Shown: positions 6,455 to 15,173 of the stretch, in pieces
Position numbering within the stretch: position 1 is the first letter of the stretch
How the letters are laid out: the number at the start of each line of letters is the position of its first letter
Assembly: GCA_020853135.1 (NCBI GenBank)
Contig: JADYZO010000138.1
Span: 1 to 60,610 of the forward strand
Direction: 5' to 3'
From: Gammaproteobacteria bacterium
GTDB lineage: Bacteria; Pseudomonadota; Gammaproteobacteria; Steroidobacterales; GCA-2729495
DNA: 60,610 nucleotides
Notes under the pieces: generated by a model
What the model was told of the DNA's origin: nothing
Seen by the model: the letters and a program-made list of their open reading frames with translations, nothing else
Databases searched by the model: none
Translations under genes and position numbers: made by a program

Positions 6455-8968
6455 CTACTGGACCAGCATGCCCGCGCTGCCGAGGGCAGCCGCGCAGCTG
6501 GCCTTCGCCACCACGGCGGTGCGGTCCGCGGCGCAGCTGCCGCCGCAGGCCGTGAGCCGCGTGACCAGGTTGTCGAGCTCCGCCTTCATCTCCGCCGAGG
6601 GCTGGGTGGCGAGGTTGGTGTTCAGCACCCGCGCCACCAGCGGATCGAGCAGCAGGTCGCGCTCCGCCGGGGTGTCGAAGGCCTGGGCCGCGGGCTGGGC
6701 GAAGTTGAAGCCGGGGAAGAAGGCGCTGCGCAGCGGGACGCTGTCCACCAGCGCATTGCAGTACTCGATGGCCAGCTGCGCGACGCCCACCTGGTGCGCC
6801 GACAGGAAGCCCTCGATGTTCTCCACCGCGGGGAGCTGTTGCTTGACGCGGGCATAGGTCTGGCGCACGGCCGGCGTCTGCGCACTCACGCCGGTCACCT
6901 GCGCCATGGTCGCGTTGATGTCGTCGAAGATGCGCACGCCGATGTCCGGCCTGGGCGAGCCGTCCGGCGGTGGCGGCGGCACGACGACCGCCGGTTCGGT
7001 GCGCACGTCCGTGTGGCTGCCCAGCACCTCGAAGGTCAGGAAGAACTCATCGCCGTCGGGCCCGAGGTTGAGCGGGATCACCGTGCCGACGCTGCCCAGC
7101 GACTGGCCGGAGGCGCCGATCGTGGTGTCGAGGTTGACATAGGCCTGCCCCACCCGCGACTCCACGCCGTTGATGCCGATGCGCAGGCCCTTCACGCGGA
7201 TGTTGAGCGGGGGCGGCGTGTCGGCCAGCACGATGAACACGGGCTTCTGGAACAGGTAGCTGTAGGTGTCGAAGCGCGCCACCTCGAACATGACATAGGC
7301 ATCGGGTACGCCGACCTGGCTGGCCACGGAGAACAGCAGGAAGTACTTCTCGCCCACGCCCGCCGCCATGTTCTGCTGCACCTGGCCCAGGGTCAGCGCC
7401 CGGTTGTGGATGGCGACCATGCGCAGCACGCCCTTCCACTGGCGGTCCCCGGAGACTTCGTTGCCCAGCACGAAGGCGAAGGAATTGTCCCAGTCGGCGA
7501 GGTTGGCCCCGCCCAGAGTGTCCGGGTCGCCCGTGTACTCGCCGTTGACGTAGATGCGCCGGCCGTTGACCGGGTCATAGGTCACCACGACGTGCTGCAG
7601 GCTGGCCTGCAGCCGCCGTGCGGCATCCGCGGTCGACAGGCGCGGTTCGCCGTTGCCGGTGCTGCCCGCGTTGCGGTTGTAGAAGTCGTAGCTGAAGAGC
7701 GTCTGGCCGAGGGTGAAGTTCCGCGCCATGGTGCCGGCCGAGTAGCTGACGATGCGGGTGTTCTCCTGCGTGACGTTGGCCGGCGCGACCCAGGCCTCGA
7801 TGGAATACTGGCCGGTGGCGCTGATCAGGCTGTGCAGCTTGCGGCTCGCCAGGGTGGAGCCCTGCGCCTTGCCCGACCTGATGTCGATGCCCCAGCCGCC
7901 GACCCAGCCGATGTCGCCGGTGAGCGTCAGGTTGATGGCCGGGTTCACGCCGCTGGTGTCGAACGCGGTGGTGCCCGCGCCCTCCTTGAACTCCCAGAGC
8001 GCGATCTGGCTGGCCTCGTAGCGGTTGCCGCCGCTCGCCACCGTGCCATCGGCGAGCCGCAGCGCCTTGCTCACCACAAGGTTGGCGGCGACGCCGCTGA
8101 CCGGGACCTGGGCGGCGAAGGCCTCGATGGCCGCCTGCATCTCGGCGGAATTGGCGGCGCAGTCGCTCCAGCAGTTGTGGAAATCCTCGCGCAGGCGCAC
8201 CACCAGGCGCGATTCCGCCGGGTGGTCCAGATCGATCTTCGGGCGGGCCGCGTCGTAGGCCCGCGCCACGTCCGCGTCCGCGAAGAACGGCTGCTCCGGC
8301 TTGGCGGCGCTGGAGCTGTGGCAGGCGGCGCAGTACTCGGTGAGGATCGGCTGGTGCAGCAGCGTGCGGAACAGCGTCGGGTCGGCCGGGAAGGCGCGGC
8401 TCTGGCCCACGTCCTTGAGCACCGGTGGCCTGATCTGGATCTGGCGCGCGCTGGCGACTCCCGTGGGATTCGCCCAGTTCTGGATCCACTGCGTGACGAT
8501 GTCGGCGCAGGCGCCGAGGCTCCCGCTGTCGCTGCCGAGCCAGCAGTGGTGGCCGCCGGCCACCTTGCGCACCAGTTGCGAGGAGGGCGGGTCGGCGAGG
8601 TTCGCCACGGTGTTGGCGGCATCGTAGGCGCGATTGATGTCGTCCTCGCGGGCGAACAGCGGCGCCTGGCCGCCGCCGGTGGCGTGGCAGGCACCGCAAT
8701 CGGCGGGGGTGCCCTTGCGGACATTGACCCACAGCGCCGACATGAAGGACTGGACGTCGGTGGTCTGCGGCGCCGGCCCGTGGTAGGCCGACACCCCGGA
8801 ATTGCTGCCGGAGAGGTTCGGGTTGCCGGTCACGCCGGCGCCGCCGCCGCAGGCGGCGAGCAGCACGGCGGCAGTGCCGAGCAGCGCGTGGCGCAGGGTC
8901 TGGCACAGGGTCTGGCGCAGGGCCTGGGGCAGCTGCAGGGCGCTGCGCGGTGCGTCGTTGTGGTCCAT
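6455..8968 (-). CDS. Haem-c-containing LamG-domain lipoprotein
   Basis: The product has 837 aa starting at MDHNDAPRSA, with a purine-rich GGGGGGA ribosome site just upstream. The lipobox VLLAAC gives a lipidated Cys40. Two CXXCH haem-binding motifs, CGACH and CAACH, lie in the first 250 residues, with a possible third, haem-less CSDCAAN element. Residues about 320-540 form a LamG/concanavalin-like fold (LWEFKEGAGTTAFDTSG, YSIEAWVAPANVTQENTRIVSYS, HVVVTYDPVNGRRIYVNGE). The final 150 residues contain paired cysteines (CGGSCAADR). This looks like an outer-membrane-anchored electron carrier fused to a carbohydrate- or matrix-binding module. It follows the cytochrome gene by 2 nt. Confidence 0.8.
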   Translation of the reverse strand: MDHNDAPRSALQLPQALRQTLCQTLRHALLGTAAVLLAACGGGAGVTGNPNLSGSNSGVSAYHGPAPQTTDVQSFMSALWVNVRKGTPADCGACHATGGGQAPLFAREDDINRAYDAANTVANLADPPSSQLVRKVAGGHHCWLGSDSGSLGACADIVTQWIQNWANPTGVASARQIQIRPPVLKDVGQSRAFPADPTLFRTLLHQPILTEYCAACHSSSAAKPEQPFFADADVARAYDAARPKIDLDHPAESRLVVRLREDFHNCWSDCAANSAEMQAAIEAFAAQVPVSGVAANLVVSKALRLADGTVASGGNRYEASQIALWEFKEGAGTTAFDTSGVNPAINLTLTGDIGWVGGWGIDIRSGKAQGSTLASRKLHSLISATGQYSIEAWVAPANVTQENTRIVSYSAGTMARNFTLGQTLFSYDFYNRNAGSTGNGEPRLSTADAARRLQASLQHVVVTYDPVNGRRIYVNGEYTGDPDTLGGANLADWDNSFAFVLGNEVSGDRQWKGVLRMVAIHNRALTLGQVQQNMAAGVGEKYFLLFSVASQVGVPDAYVMFEVARFDTYSYLFQKPVFIVLADTPPPLNIRVKGLRIGINGVESRVGQAYVNLDTTIGASGQSLGSVGTVIPLNLGPDGDEFFLTFEVLGSHTDVRTEPAVVVPPPPPDGSPRPDIGVRIFDDINATMAQVTGVSAQTPAVRQTYARVKQQLPAVENIEGFLSAHQVGVAQLAIEYCNALVDSVPLRSAFFPGFNFAQPAAQAFDTPAERDLLLDPLVARVLNTNLATQPSAEMKAELDNLVTRLTACGGSCAADRTAVVAKASCAAALGSAGMLVQ
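8891..8926. repeat. Three 12-bp imperfect tandem repeats in the signal-peptide region
   Basis: The units GCGCAGGGTCTG, GCACAGGGTCTG and GCGCAGGGCCTG lie head to tail at 8891, 8903 and 8915. They encode the repeated Q-T-L / R-Q-A-L pattern just before the hydrophobic stretch of the LamG lipoprotein. Unit gain or loss would keep the frame, since 12 is divisible by 3. Confidence 0.75.
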
Positions 8969-8970
8969 GT

Positions 8971-10209
8971 TCAGTCCCCCCTGCAATAGACGGCGGCCTC
9001 GGCGAACACGCGCTTGAGCCGGTAACCGCTGGCCTTGAAGGAACTGATCATGCCGTTCACCTGGCCGCGGTCGGCGCCGTTCACCGGATCATGCAGGCAG
9101 ACGTTGCGGAAGACCTTTTCCACCTGGCAGCGCGCGAAGGCGTCGCTGTTGGCCAGTTCCGCGCCGAGCGAGGCCGCGCCGTTGCCGGTGCCGCTGCTGC
9201 CCGGCCCGCTGGTGGCCCAGCCCAGCAGGCGGTTCTGGCCGCGGCGCCAGTAATTCACCCACTGGTCGTCGTGTGTGACGTAGCCGGTCCTGAAGTTGTC
9301 CGCGTTGATCAGGAACTTCGGCTGCACCTGCCCGGCGGTGTAGACCAGGCGCGCGGCGGCCTGGTCCCAGTTGTGGAAGGCAAAGGCCTGGGTCAGCGGG
9401 TCCAGGCCGGTATGGCAGCCGGAGCAGGCGTTGAGGTAGACGCGGCTGTCGCCACCGGGGGAGCGCGAGACGTCCTGCGGGATGCGGTCGACCGGCAGCG
9501 AGGAGTCCTTGATCGCCCCGAGGTTCCTGCAGAGCTGGTTCTGCATCGTGAAGTCGAGCATCGCGCGGTTGGTGCCGGCGATGAGGAAGGCTTCGGCCGC
9601 CGCCCGCGTGGTGAGCACGCCGGCGACGGCGGCGGGCGGCAGGTCGGTGACGGCAGTCTGGGTGGTCTGCACCAGTCCGCTCTTGAGGTCCACGCCCTGG
9701 TCGTCCATGGCCTGGTAGTGGGCGTTGCTCGTCATGGAGTAGGCCGGCAGGCCGAGCGCGGGTGCACCGACATAGAGGATGTTGGCCGACAGCAGCGTGT
9801 TGAACGGCACGTCATCGCGCACCATGCCGACCACGGTGGCGGTGTAATCGTTCAGCGGCACGAAGGCCGAGTGCGACTTGTTGGTCCAGGGCGCGACGAA
9901 GTTCTTCAGGGTGACGTTGTAGAACGACGGTGATTCCATGGCGGCGTAGGCCGCATCGAGCGCATTGCCGCCGGAGATGTCGGCGGCCATCGCATCGAGC
10001 GTCGCCGCCGTCGGCGGCACGCCGGCCAGCCGGTCGTGCATGCGCCTGGCCTGTTCGCGCGGCCCCGCTGCGGCGGTGAGGGCCACGGCCAGCAGCCCCG
10101 CGAGCAGGCAGGCACGGGCGAGCGCCGGGCCGCCGCCCCGCAGCCGCGGATCCGTGATGCAAGTCCCCAGGGAAGCCTGCAAGGGCTTCCGCAAATACCC
10201 GCCATGCAT
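8971..10209 (-). CDS. Exported mono-haem c-type cytochrome-like protein
   Basis: The product has 412 aa from MHGGYLRK; a further in-frame ATG at 10236 exists. The hydrophobic stretch ALARACLLAGLLAVALTAAAG is a signal peptide, though the charged stretch before it is long and the start is uncertain. A single CXXCH motif occurs as ACSGCHTGLDP near residue 280, within a DSRVYLNACSGCHTGLDPLTQAFAFHN-type region that resembles DUF1588/DUF1585-like planctomycete cytochromes. It heads the three-gene cytochrome/LamG/DUF1501-like transcript and is divergent from the HzsA-related gene. Confidence 0.72.
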   Translation of the reverse strand: MHGGYLRKPLQASLGTCITDPRLRGGGPALARACLLAGLLAVALTAAAGPREQARRMHDRLAGVPPTAATLDAMAADISGGNALDAAYAAMESPSFYNVTLKNFVAPWTNKSHSAFVPLNDYTATVVGMVRDDVPFNTLLSANILYVGAPALGLPAYSMTSNAHYQAMDDQGVDLKSGLVQTTQTAVTDLPPAAVAGVLTTRAAAEAFLIAGTNRAMLDFTMQNQLCRNLGAIKDSSLPVDRIPQDVSRSPGGDSRVYLNACSGCHTGLDPLTQAFAFHNWDQAAARLVYTAGQVQPKFLINADNFRTGYVTHDDQWVNYWRRGQNRLLGWATSGPGSSGTGNGAASLGAELANSDAFARCQVEKVFRNVCLHDPVNGADRGQVNGMISSFKASGYRLKRVFAEAAVYCRGD

Positions 10210-10398
10210 ACAACACCCGTTCGCACAACGCGGCACCCCACGCGCCGCGGACGCAGTGTAGGCCCCGGGTCACCAACCCCTTCTGTGACCGCCTTAACAG
10301 TCCGGCGATTTCGGCATGGATTACGTTAGCTCCGCTGCGTCGGTCCATGCCCCGGGTTCAGGCTTCGTGCGGGTCTTGGATGGGTGCGGGTGTGTTGT

Positions 10399-13035
10399 AT
10401 GGCGTATCTGGCGCGGGGCGACTGCGTGCGTGTTGATTTCATCAGGATGGGCTGGATGCTGGCCGCAGCCGCGCTGCTGGCCGCCTGCGGTGGCGGCAGC
10501 GGTGGTGGCGTGAGCATCGGGCGCGGCCAGGGGCCCGATCCCGTCGTGCTCGACATCCGCATCGCCTATGTCGCGCGGCCGCTGCCCGCCAACGCGCAGG
10601 GCCAGCTGCAGGCCGCGGATGCGCGCCGGCTGCGCACGTTCAACATCGGTGCCGACCTCTGGGTGCGCGACCGCGCGGCACCCAGCGCGGCCGCACGCAA
10701 CGTCACCGGGGCCATGACCCGCGGGCAGTACGACATCCGCGATCCCGACCCCTCGTGGGACGGCGAGAAGCTGCTTTTCGCCATGCGCGGGCCGATCGTG
10801 CCCAACGCCGATGAGGAGGACCAGCCGACCTGGAACATCTGGGAGTACGACGTGGTCCACGACGTGCTCCACCGTGTCATCACCAGCGATGTGACCGCCG
10901 AGGCCGGCCACGACGTGTCACCGCACTACCTGCCCGATGGCCGCATCCTGTTTTCCTCCACGCGCCAGCGCCAGAACGGCGCCGTGCTGGTGGACGAGGG
11001 CAAGCCGCAGTACCCGGGCCTCGACGAGGACCGGCGCGAGCCCGCCTTCGTCCTGCACGTGATGAACGCCGATGGCAGCGACATCCACCAGGTGTCGTTC
11101 AACCAGAGCCACGACCTCGACCCGACGGTGCTCGCCACCGGCGAGATCGCCTTCACCCGCTGGGACAACGCCGGCAGCGTCGACCGGATGTCCCTCTACC
11201 GCATGAACCCCGATGGCACGAACCTGCAGCTGCTCTACGGCGCCAACAGCCACGCGACGGGCACCAATGGCGCGATCGTGCAGTTCCTCAAGCCGCGCGA
11301 GCTGGGGGACGGGCGCCTGCTGGTGATCCTGCGTCCCTATGTCGCGCGCAGCCAGGGGGGCAACCTGGTGGCGATCGACACCGCGGACTACGTGGACAAC
11401 ACGCAGCCGCTGGCGCCCGGCATCGGCATCCTCAACGGGCCGGCGCAGTCCGCGGCGACCGCCAATGACGCCCTCACCGACGACAGCATCTCCCCGCGCG
11501 GCTCCTATGCATCCGCCTGGCCGCTCCACGACGGCACGGGCCGGCTGCTGGTGAGCTGGAGCCAGTGCCGCGTGCTCGAGGCTGGCCGGCCGATGCCCTG
11601 CACCGCCGACCGGCTCGCGGCACCCGGTGCGCAGGCGGCAGCGCCCATCTACGGCCTCTGGGTCTACGACCCGCGCGCGGGCACCCAGCTGCCCGTGGTG
11701 GTGCCCGAGGAGGGCCTCATGTACACCGACGTCGTGGCGCTCGAGCCCCGCGCGCGGCCACCGGTGATCTTCGACAAGGAGGGCACGGGCGAACTCGATG
11801 CCGGCCTGCTGGCCGAGGGCGTGGGCCTGCTCAGGATCCGCAGCGTCTACGATATCGATGGCGTCGCCTCGCGCGACATCGCCACCACCGCCAACCCGGC
11901 ACTCACCACGGCCGACCAGCGCCCGGCGCGCTTCCTGCGCCTGGAGAAGGCGGTCTCCATCCCCGACCGCACGGTGCGCGACTTCAACGCCGCGGCCTTC
12001 GGTGCCTCGGCCGGCCAGGGCATGCGCGAGATCCTCGGCTACACCATGGTGGAGCCCGACGGCTCGGTCGTGGTGAAGGTGCCCGCCAACGTGCCGGTGG
12101 CGCTCAGCGTGCTTGATCGCCAGGGGCGGCGCATCAGCGCGCGCCACCAGAACTGGCTGCAGTTGCGCCCCGGCGAGGTGCGCAGCTGCAACGGCTGCCA
12201 CGACCGCAACTCCGGCCTCTCGCATGGCCGTGACGGGCTGTTCCGCAGCGCATGGCCGGGCGCGGCGCTCGACGGGCAGCCATTCCCCGGCGCCAGCCCG
12301 GCGCTGTTCGCCGACAGCGGCGAGACCATGGCCGAAGCGCGCGCCCGGATCTCCTGCGCCACCGGCTGCAGCGCCATCACGCCGGGCATGGACATCCGCT
12401 TCGACGATGCCTGGACCGATGCCGCGGCTTCGGGGCGTCCGCCGGACGCAAGTTTCGCCCTGCGCTATGCGGACCTCTCGACACCGGCACCGGCCAGCGC
12501 CGCCTGCCAGGCCAGCTGGGGCCCAGGCTGCCGCGCCACCATCAACTACGAGACGCACATCCACCCGCTCTGGTCGGTCAACCGTCAGGTGCGCGACGGC
12601 AACAACGTCGTGGTGGCCGATCACAGCTGCATCAGCTGCCACAACGTGGTGGACGGCAACGCGGCCGCCCAGGTCCCCGCGGCACAGCTGGATCTCAGCA
12701 GCGGCGCATCGGACATCCGCCCGGTGTACTTCAAGTCCTACGTGGAGCTCTTCTTCGGCGACAACGAGCAGGAGCTCAGCGGCGGGGTGCTGCGCGACGT
12801 CCTGGTGCAGGTCGGGATCGACCCGGACACCAACGATCCGGTCTTCGCGCCCGTGCCGGTGAATCCCGTGATGTCGACGGCGGGCGCACTGCAGTCGTCG
12901 CGCTTCTTCGACCGGTTTCTGCCGGGCGGCAGCCATGCCGGCTGGCTGAGCGGCGCCGAACTCCGGTTGCTGGCCGAGTGGGTCGACCTCGGCGGCCAGT
13001 ACTACAACAACCCCTTCGACGCGCCCCTGAACTGA
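10399..13035 (+). CDS. HzsA-related haem-c beta-propeller lipoprotein
   Basis: The product has 878 aa if started at ATG 10399; ATG 10447 would leave a signal peptide with no positive charge. The lipobox LLAAC gives Cys30. Residues 80-400 hold beta-propeller PD40/TolB-like repeats (DPDPSWDGEKLLFAMRG, HYLPDGRILFSSTRQR, HVMNADGSDIHQVSF, YRMNPDGTNLQLLY). About residues 550-600 comes the segment GYTMVEPDGSVVVKVPANVP, then LQLRPGEVRSCNGCHDRN, which matches the middle region of hydrazine synthase alpha-like (HzsA-related) proteins. A second CXXCH (CISCHN) lies near 750. It shares the fold family but not evidence of hydrazine chemistry; anammox partner subunits are absent. It is divergent from the cytochrome operon and continues into the SH3/barrel gene after 6 nt. 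Confidence 0.82.
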   Translation: MAYLARGDCVRVDFIRMGWMLAAAALLAACGGGSGGGVSIGRGQGPDPVVLDIRIAYVARPLPANAQGQLQAADARRLRTFNIGADLWVRDRAAPSAAARNVTGAMTRGQYDIRDPDPSWDGEKLLFAMRGPIVPNADEEDQPTWNIWEYDVVHDVLHRVITSDVTAEAGHDVSPHYLPDGRILFSSTRQRQNGAVLVDEGKPQYPGLDEDRREPAFVLHVMNADGSDIHQVSFNQSHDLDPTVLATGEIAFTRWDNAGSVDRMSLYRMNPDGTNLQLLYGANSHATGTNGAIVQFLKPRELGDGRLLVILRPYVARSQGGNLVAIDTADYVDNTQPLAPGIGILNGPAQSAATANDALTDDSISPRGSYASAWPLHDGTGRLLVSWSQCRVLEAGRPMPCTADRLAAPGAQAAAPIYGLWVYDPRAGTQLPVVVPEEGLMYTDVVALEPRARPPVIFDKEGTGELDAGLLAEGVGLLRIRSVYDIDGVASRDIATTANPALTTADQRPARFLRLEKAVSIPDRTVRDFNAAAFGASAGQGMREILGYTMVEPDGSVVVKVPANVPVALSVLDRQGRRISARHQNWLQLRPGEVRSCNGCHDRNSGLSHGRDGLFRSAWPGAALDGQPFPGASPALFADSGETMAEARARISCATGCSAITPGMDIRFDDAWTDAAASGRPPDASFALRYADLSTPAPASAACQASWGPGCRATINYETHIHPLWSVNRQVRDGNNVVVADHSCISCHNVVDGNAAAQVPAAQLDLSSGASDIRPVYFKSYVELFFGDNEQELSGGVLRDVLVQVGIDPDTNDPVFAPVPVNPVMSTAGALQSSRFFDRFLPGGSHAGWLSGAELRLLAEWVDLGGQYYNNPFDAPLN

Positions 13036-13041
13036 GGCCCC

Positions 13042-13782
13042 ATGCCGACCAGGATGTTCATCGCCCTGCTGGCCACGCTCGTCCTGGTCGCTCCCGCTTA
13101 TGCAAAGCACGACTTCCTGACGGTCGTGGTGGCCGAGCCCTACATCGAGATGCACACTGGTCCGGGGCGGGGTTACCCCGTGTTCCACGTGGTTGACCGG
13201 GGCGCGCGGATCGAGGTGCTGAAGCGGCGCACCGACTGGTTCCAGGTGCGCACGGACCGCGGCATCCGGGGCTGGGTGCGCGAGGACCAGCTCGCGAAGA
13301 CGCTGCAGGAGGGCGGTGAACCGCTGGCCATCGTCAATGCCGGCTGGGATGACTTCGGCGGGCGGCGCTGGGAGGCGGGCGTGAGCTTCGGCGACTTCGC
13401 CGGCGCCAGCTCGATCTCCCTCATCGGTGGCTGGCGGATGTCGGCCAATTTCACCACCGAGCTGATGGCCACGCAGCTGACGGGCAACTACTCCGATGGC
13501 TGGATGGCCGGCGTGCGCCTGGTGCACACGCCGTTCCCCGAGTGGCGCGTCACGCCCTACCTGCTGCTCGGCACCGGCGTGCTGCACGTCAGCCCGCGCG
13601 CCAGCCTCGTCAGCACCGAGGACCGCACCGACCAGTACGCGCAGGCGGGCATCGGCGTGCGCGCCTGGCTGACCCGACGTTTCATGTTCCGCGCCGAGTA
13701 CGCGGGCGACATCGTGTTCACGAGCCGGGACGACAACGAGGAAGTGGAAGAATGGAAAGCAGGATTCGCGTTTTTCTTCTGA
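13042..13782 (+). CDS. SH3-domain plus outer-membrane beta-barrel protein
   Basis: The product has 246 aa. Residues 1-21 are a signal peptide (LLATLVLVAPAYAK). Residues about 27-85 form a bacterial SH3 domain (IEMHTGPGRGYPVFHVVDRGARIEV, TDRGIRGWVREDQL), usually a cell-wall or peptide-binding module. The remainder is a small beta-barrel with alternating strands and an aromatic C-terminus (WKAGFAFFF) typical of BAM-assembled proteins. The next gene begins 31 nt inside its 3' end. It may anchor the barrel to peptidoglycan or to a partner. Confidence 0.8.
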   Translation: MPTRMFIALLATLVLVAPAYAKHDFLTVVVAEPYIEMHTGPGRGYPVFHVVDRGARIEVLKRRTDWFQVRTDRGIRGWVREDQLAKTLQEGGEPLAIVNAGWDDFGGRRWEAGVSFGDFAGASSISLIGGWRMSANFTTELMATQLTGNYSDGWMAGVRLVHTPFPEWRVTPYLLLGTGVLHVSPRASLVSTEDRTDQYAQAGIGVRAWLTRRFMFRAEYAGDIVFTSRDDNEEVEEWKAGFAFFF

Positions 13783-14426
13783 GGACGGCCCTGGCGGGGC
13801 TGGTGCTGGCCGGGCTTGCCGGCTGCGCGGGCAGCACGCTCGACCGCGAGGCCGAGGCCGACCAGGTGCGCCCGGTGATCGACCCGCAGGTCCAGCGCCG
13901 CGACGTGCGGGCGCCGAAGATCGACACCGAGGACTTCGAGGCCGGCGGCTACGTCGGCTTCATGAGCGTCGAGGATTTCGGCAGCAACACGGTGTACGGC
14001 GCGCGGCTGGCCTACCACATCAGCGAGGGGCTGTTCGCCGAGGCCACCCTCGGCATGACGGACACCGGCAAGACGAGCTACGAGGTGCTCTCCGGCAGCA
14101 GCGCACCGCTGCTGGCGCCGAAGGACCGGGAGTTCCGCTACTACGACCTGTCACTGGGCTACAACCTGCTCCCGGGCGAGGTGTTCATCGGTGGCAGGCA
14201 CGCCTTCAACAGCGCGCTCTACGTGCTGCTCGGCGCGGGCAACACCCGCTTCGCGGGGGATGACTACTTCACCTTCACCTACGGCGCCGGCTACCGCGTG
14301 CTCGCCACCGACTGGCTGGCCCTGCACGTCGACGTCCGCGACCACATGCTCGACATCGACATCACCGGCGAGGACAAGACCACCCACAACATCGAGTTCA
14401 CCCTCGGTGCCACGGTGTTCTTCTGA
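13752..14426 (+). CDS. Outer-membrane beta-barrel lipoprotein
   Basis: The product has 224 aa. The N-terminus has a lipobox (LAGLAGC, Cys25), and the body is an eight-strand-like barrel domain (GGYVGFMSVEDFGSNTVYGARLAY, then EFRYYDLSLGYNLL) ending in the aromatic signature FTLGATVFF. Having both a lipid anchor and a barrel is unusual but is seen in this barrel family. The ATG lies inside the previous gene in another frame, with GAGGAAG upstream, so coupling is likely. The next gene follows after 11 nt. Confidence 0.75.
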   Translation: MESRIRVFLLRTALAGLVLAGLAGCAGSTLDREAEADQVRPVIDPQVQRRDVRAPKIDTEDFEAGGYVGFMSVEDFGSNTVYGARLAYHISEGLFAEATLGMTDTGKTSYEVLSGSSAPLLAPKDREFRYYDLSLGYNLLPGEVFIGGRHAFNSALYVLLGAGNTRFAGDDYFTFTYGAGYRVLATDWLALHVDVRDHMLDIDITGEDKTTHNIEFTLGATVFF

Positions 14427-14437
14427 GGAGGACCGAC

Positions 14438-14953
14438 ATGCTGGCAATGACGCACAGGGGATTGCTGCCCGTGGTACTGCTCGCGGCGCTGCTGGCACCG
14501 GCTGTTGCCGCCCCGGCGGCCGCTATCCCCGGGCCGGCCCCGGGCTTCAGCCTCCCGGCCCGCGCCGGCGGCGAGGTGGCCCTCGATGGGCTGAAGGGGC
14601 AGGTGGTGCTGGTCAACTTCTGGGCCACCTGGTGCGGGCCCTGCCGCAGGGAGATGCCGCTCCTCGAGCAGATCTACCAGCGCTACAAGGGCCTCGGCTT
14701 CACGCTGCTCGCCGTCAACGTCGAGGAGGACAGCGCCGGCGCCGAGCACTGGCTGAAGGACACCCCGGTCAGCTTTCCCGTGCTCTTCGACCGCGCCAAC
14801 CAGGTCAGCAAGCTCTACCAGGTCACCGCCATGCCGAGCACCGTCATCATCGACCGCCGGGGGCAGGTCCGCTTCGTCCACTACGGCTACACGCCGGGTA
14901 CCGAGGACGCCTACCAGGACCAGGTCCGCAGCCTCATCCGGGAGAAGCCATGA
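14438..14953 (+). CDS. TlpA/ResA-like thiol-disulfide oxidoreductase
   Basis: The product has 171 aa with a signal peptide to about residue 28 and a thioredoxin-fold domain. WATWCGPC is the redox-active CXXC, followed by the cis-proline loop AMPSTVIIDRRG. Such proteins reduce disulfides in the periplasm, often for cytochrome c maturation or protein repair. The ATG is preceded by AGGAGG, and its stop overlaps the DUF4266 gene by 4 nt. Since several genes of this block encode haem-c proteins, keeping haem-site cysteines reduced is a reasonable role. Confidence 0.9.
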   Translation: MLAMTHRGLLPVVLLAALLAPAVAAPAAAIPGPAPGFSLPARAGGEVALDGLKGQVVLVNFWATWCGPCRREMPLLEQIYQRYKGLGFTLLAVNVEEDSAGAEHWLKDTPVSFPVLFDRANQVSKLYQVTAMPSTVIIDRRGQVRFVHYGYTPGTEDAYQDQVRSLIREKP

Positions 14954-15171
14954 GCAGCCGCCCCGCGCTCCTGGTACTGCTCGCGCTGGCCGCCGGCGGC
15001 TGCGCCGTCCAGCCCTGGGTCAAGCCCTACGAGCGTGACCGCCTCGCCGATCCCATCATGAGCTGGGACCGCCACCCCGTGTCCAATGCCTACACCCACC
15101 ACGTGCAGGAGTCCCGCGAGGCCGCGCGCGGTGCCACCGGCAGCAGCGGCGGCGGCTGCGGCTGCAACTAG
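14950..15171 (+). CDS. DUF4266 small lipoprotein
   Basis: The 73-aa protein has a lipobox (LAAGGC, Cys18), then the family core VKPYERDRLADPIMSWDRHP and HHVQESREAARGATGSSGGG, ending GCGCN. This matches DUF4266, a family that regularly accompanies DUF3570 barrels and ApbE, as here. The two C-terminal cysteines could bind metal or form a disulfide. The gene sits between TlpA (4-nt overlap) and DUF3570 (2-nt gap). Its function is unknown. Confidence 0.9.
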   Translation: MSSRPALLVLLALAAGGCAVQPWVKPYERDRLADPIMSWDRHPVSNAYTHHVQESREAARGATGSSGGGCGCN

Positions 15172-15173
15172 CC

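Noticed and set aside
6428-8989. Long open frame of over 850 codons on the plus strand opposite the LamG lipoprotein
   Set aside because: High GC keeps antisense frames open. Its translation is His/Arg/Gly-rich with no domains, while the minus strand has lipobox, haem motifs and LamG.
10399-13035. True hydrazine synthase subunit
   Set aside because: Only the general fold and haem-region similarity are present; partner subunits and an anammox setting are missing.
10918-13587. Open frame of nearly 900 codons on the minus strand
   Set aside because: It is the mirror of the HzsA-related and SH3 genes, rich in His/Arg/Ala and without motifs.
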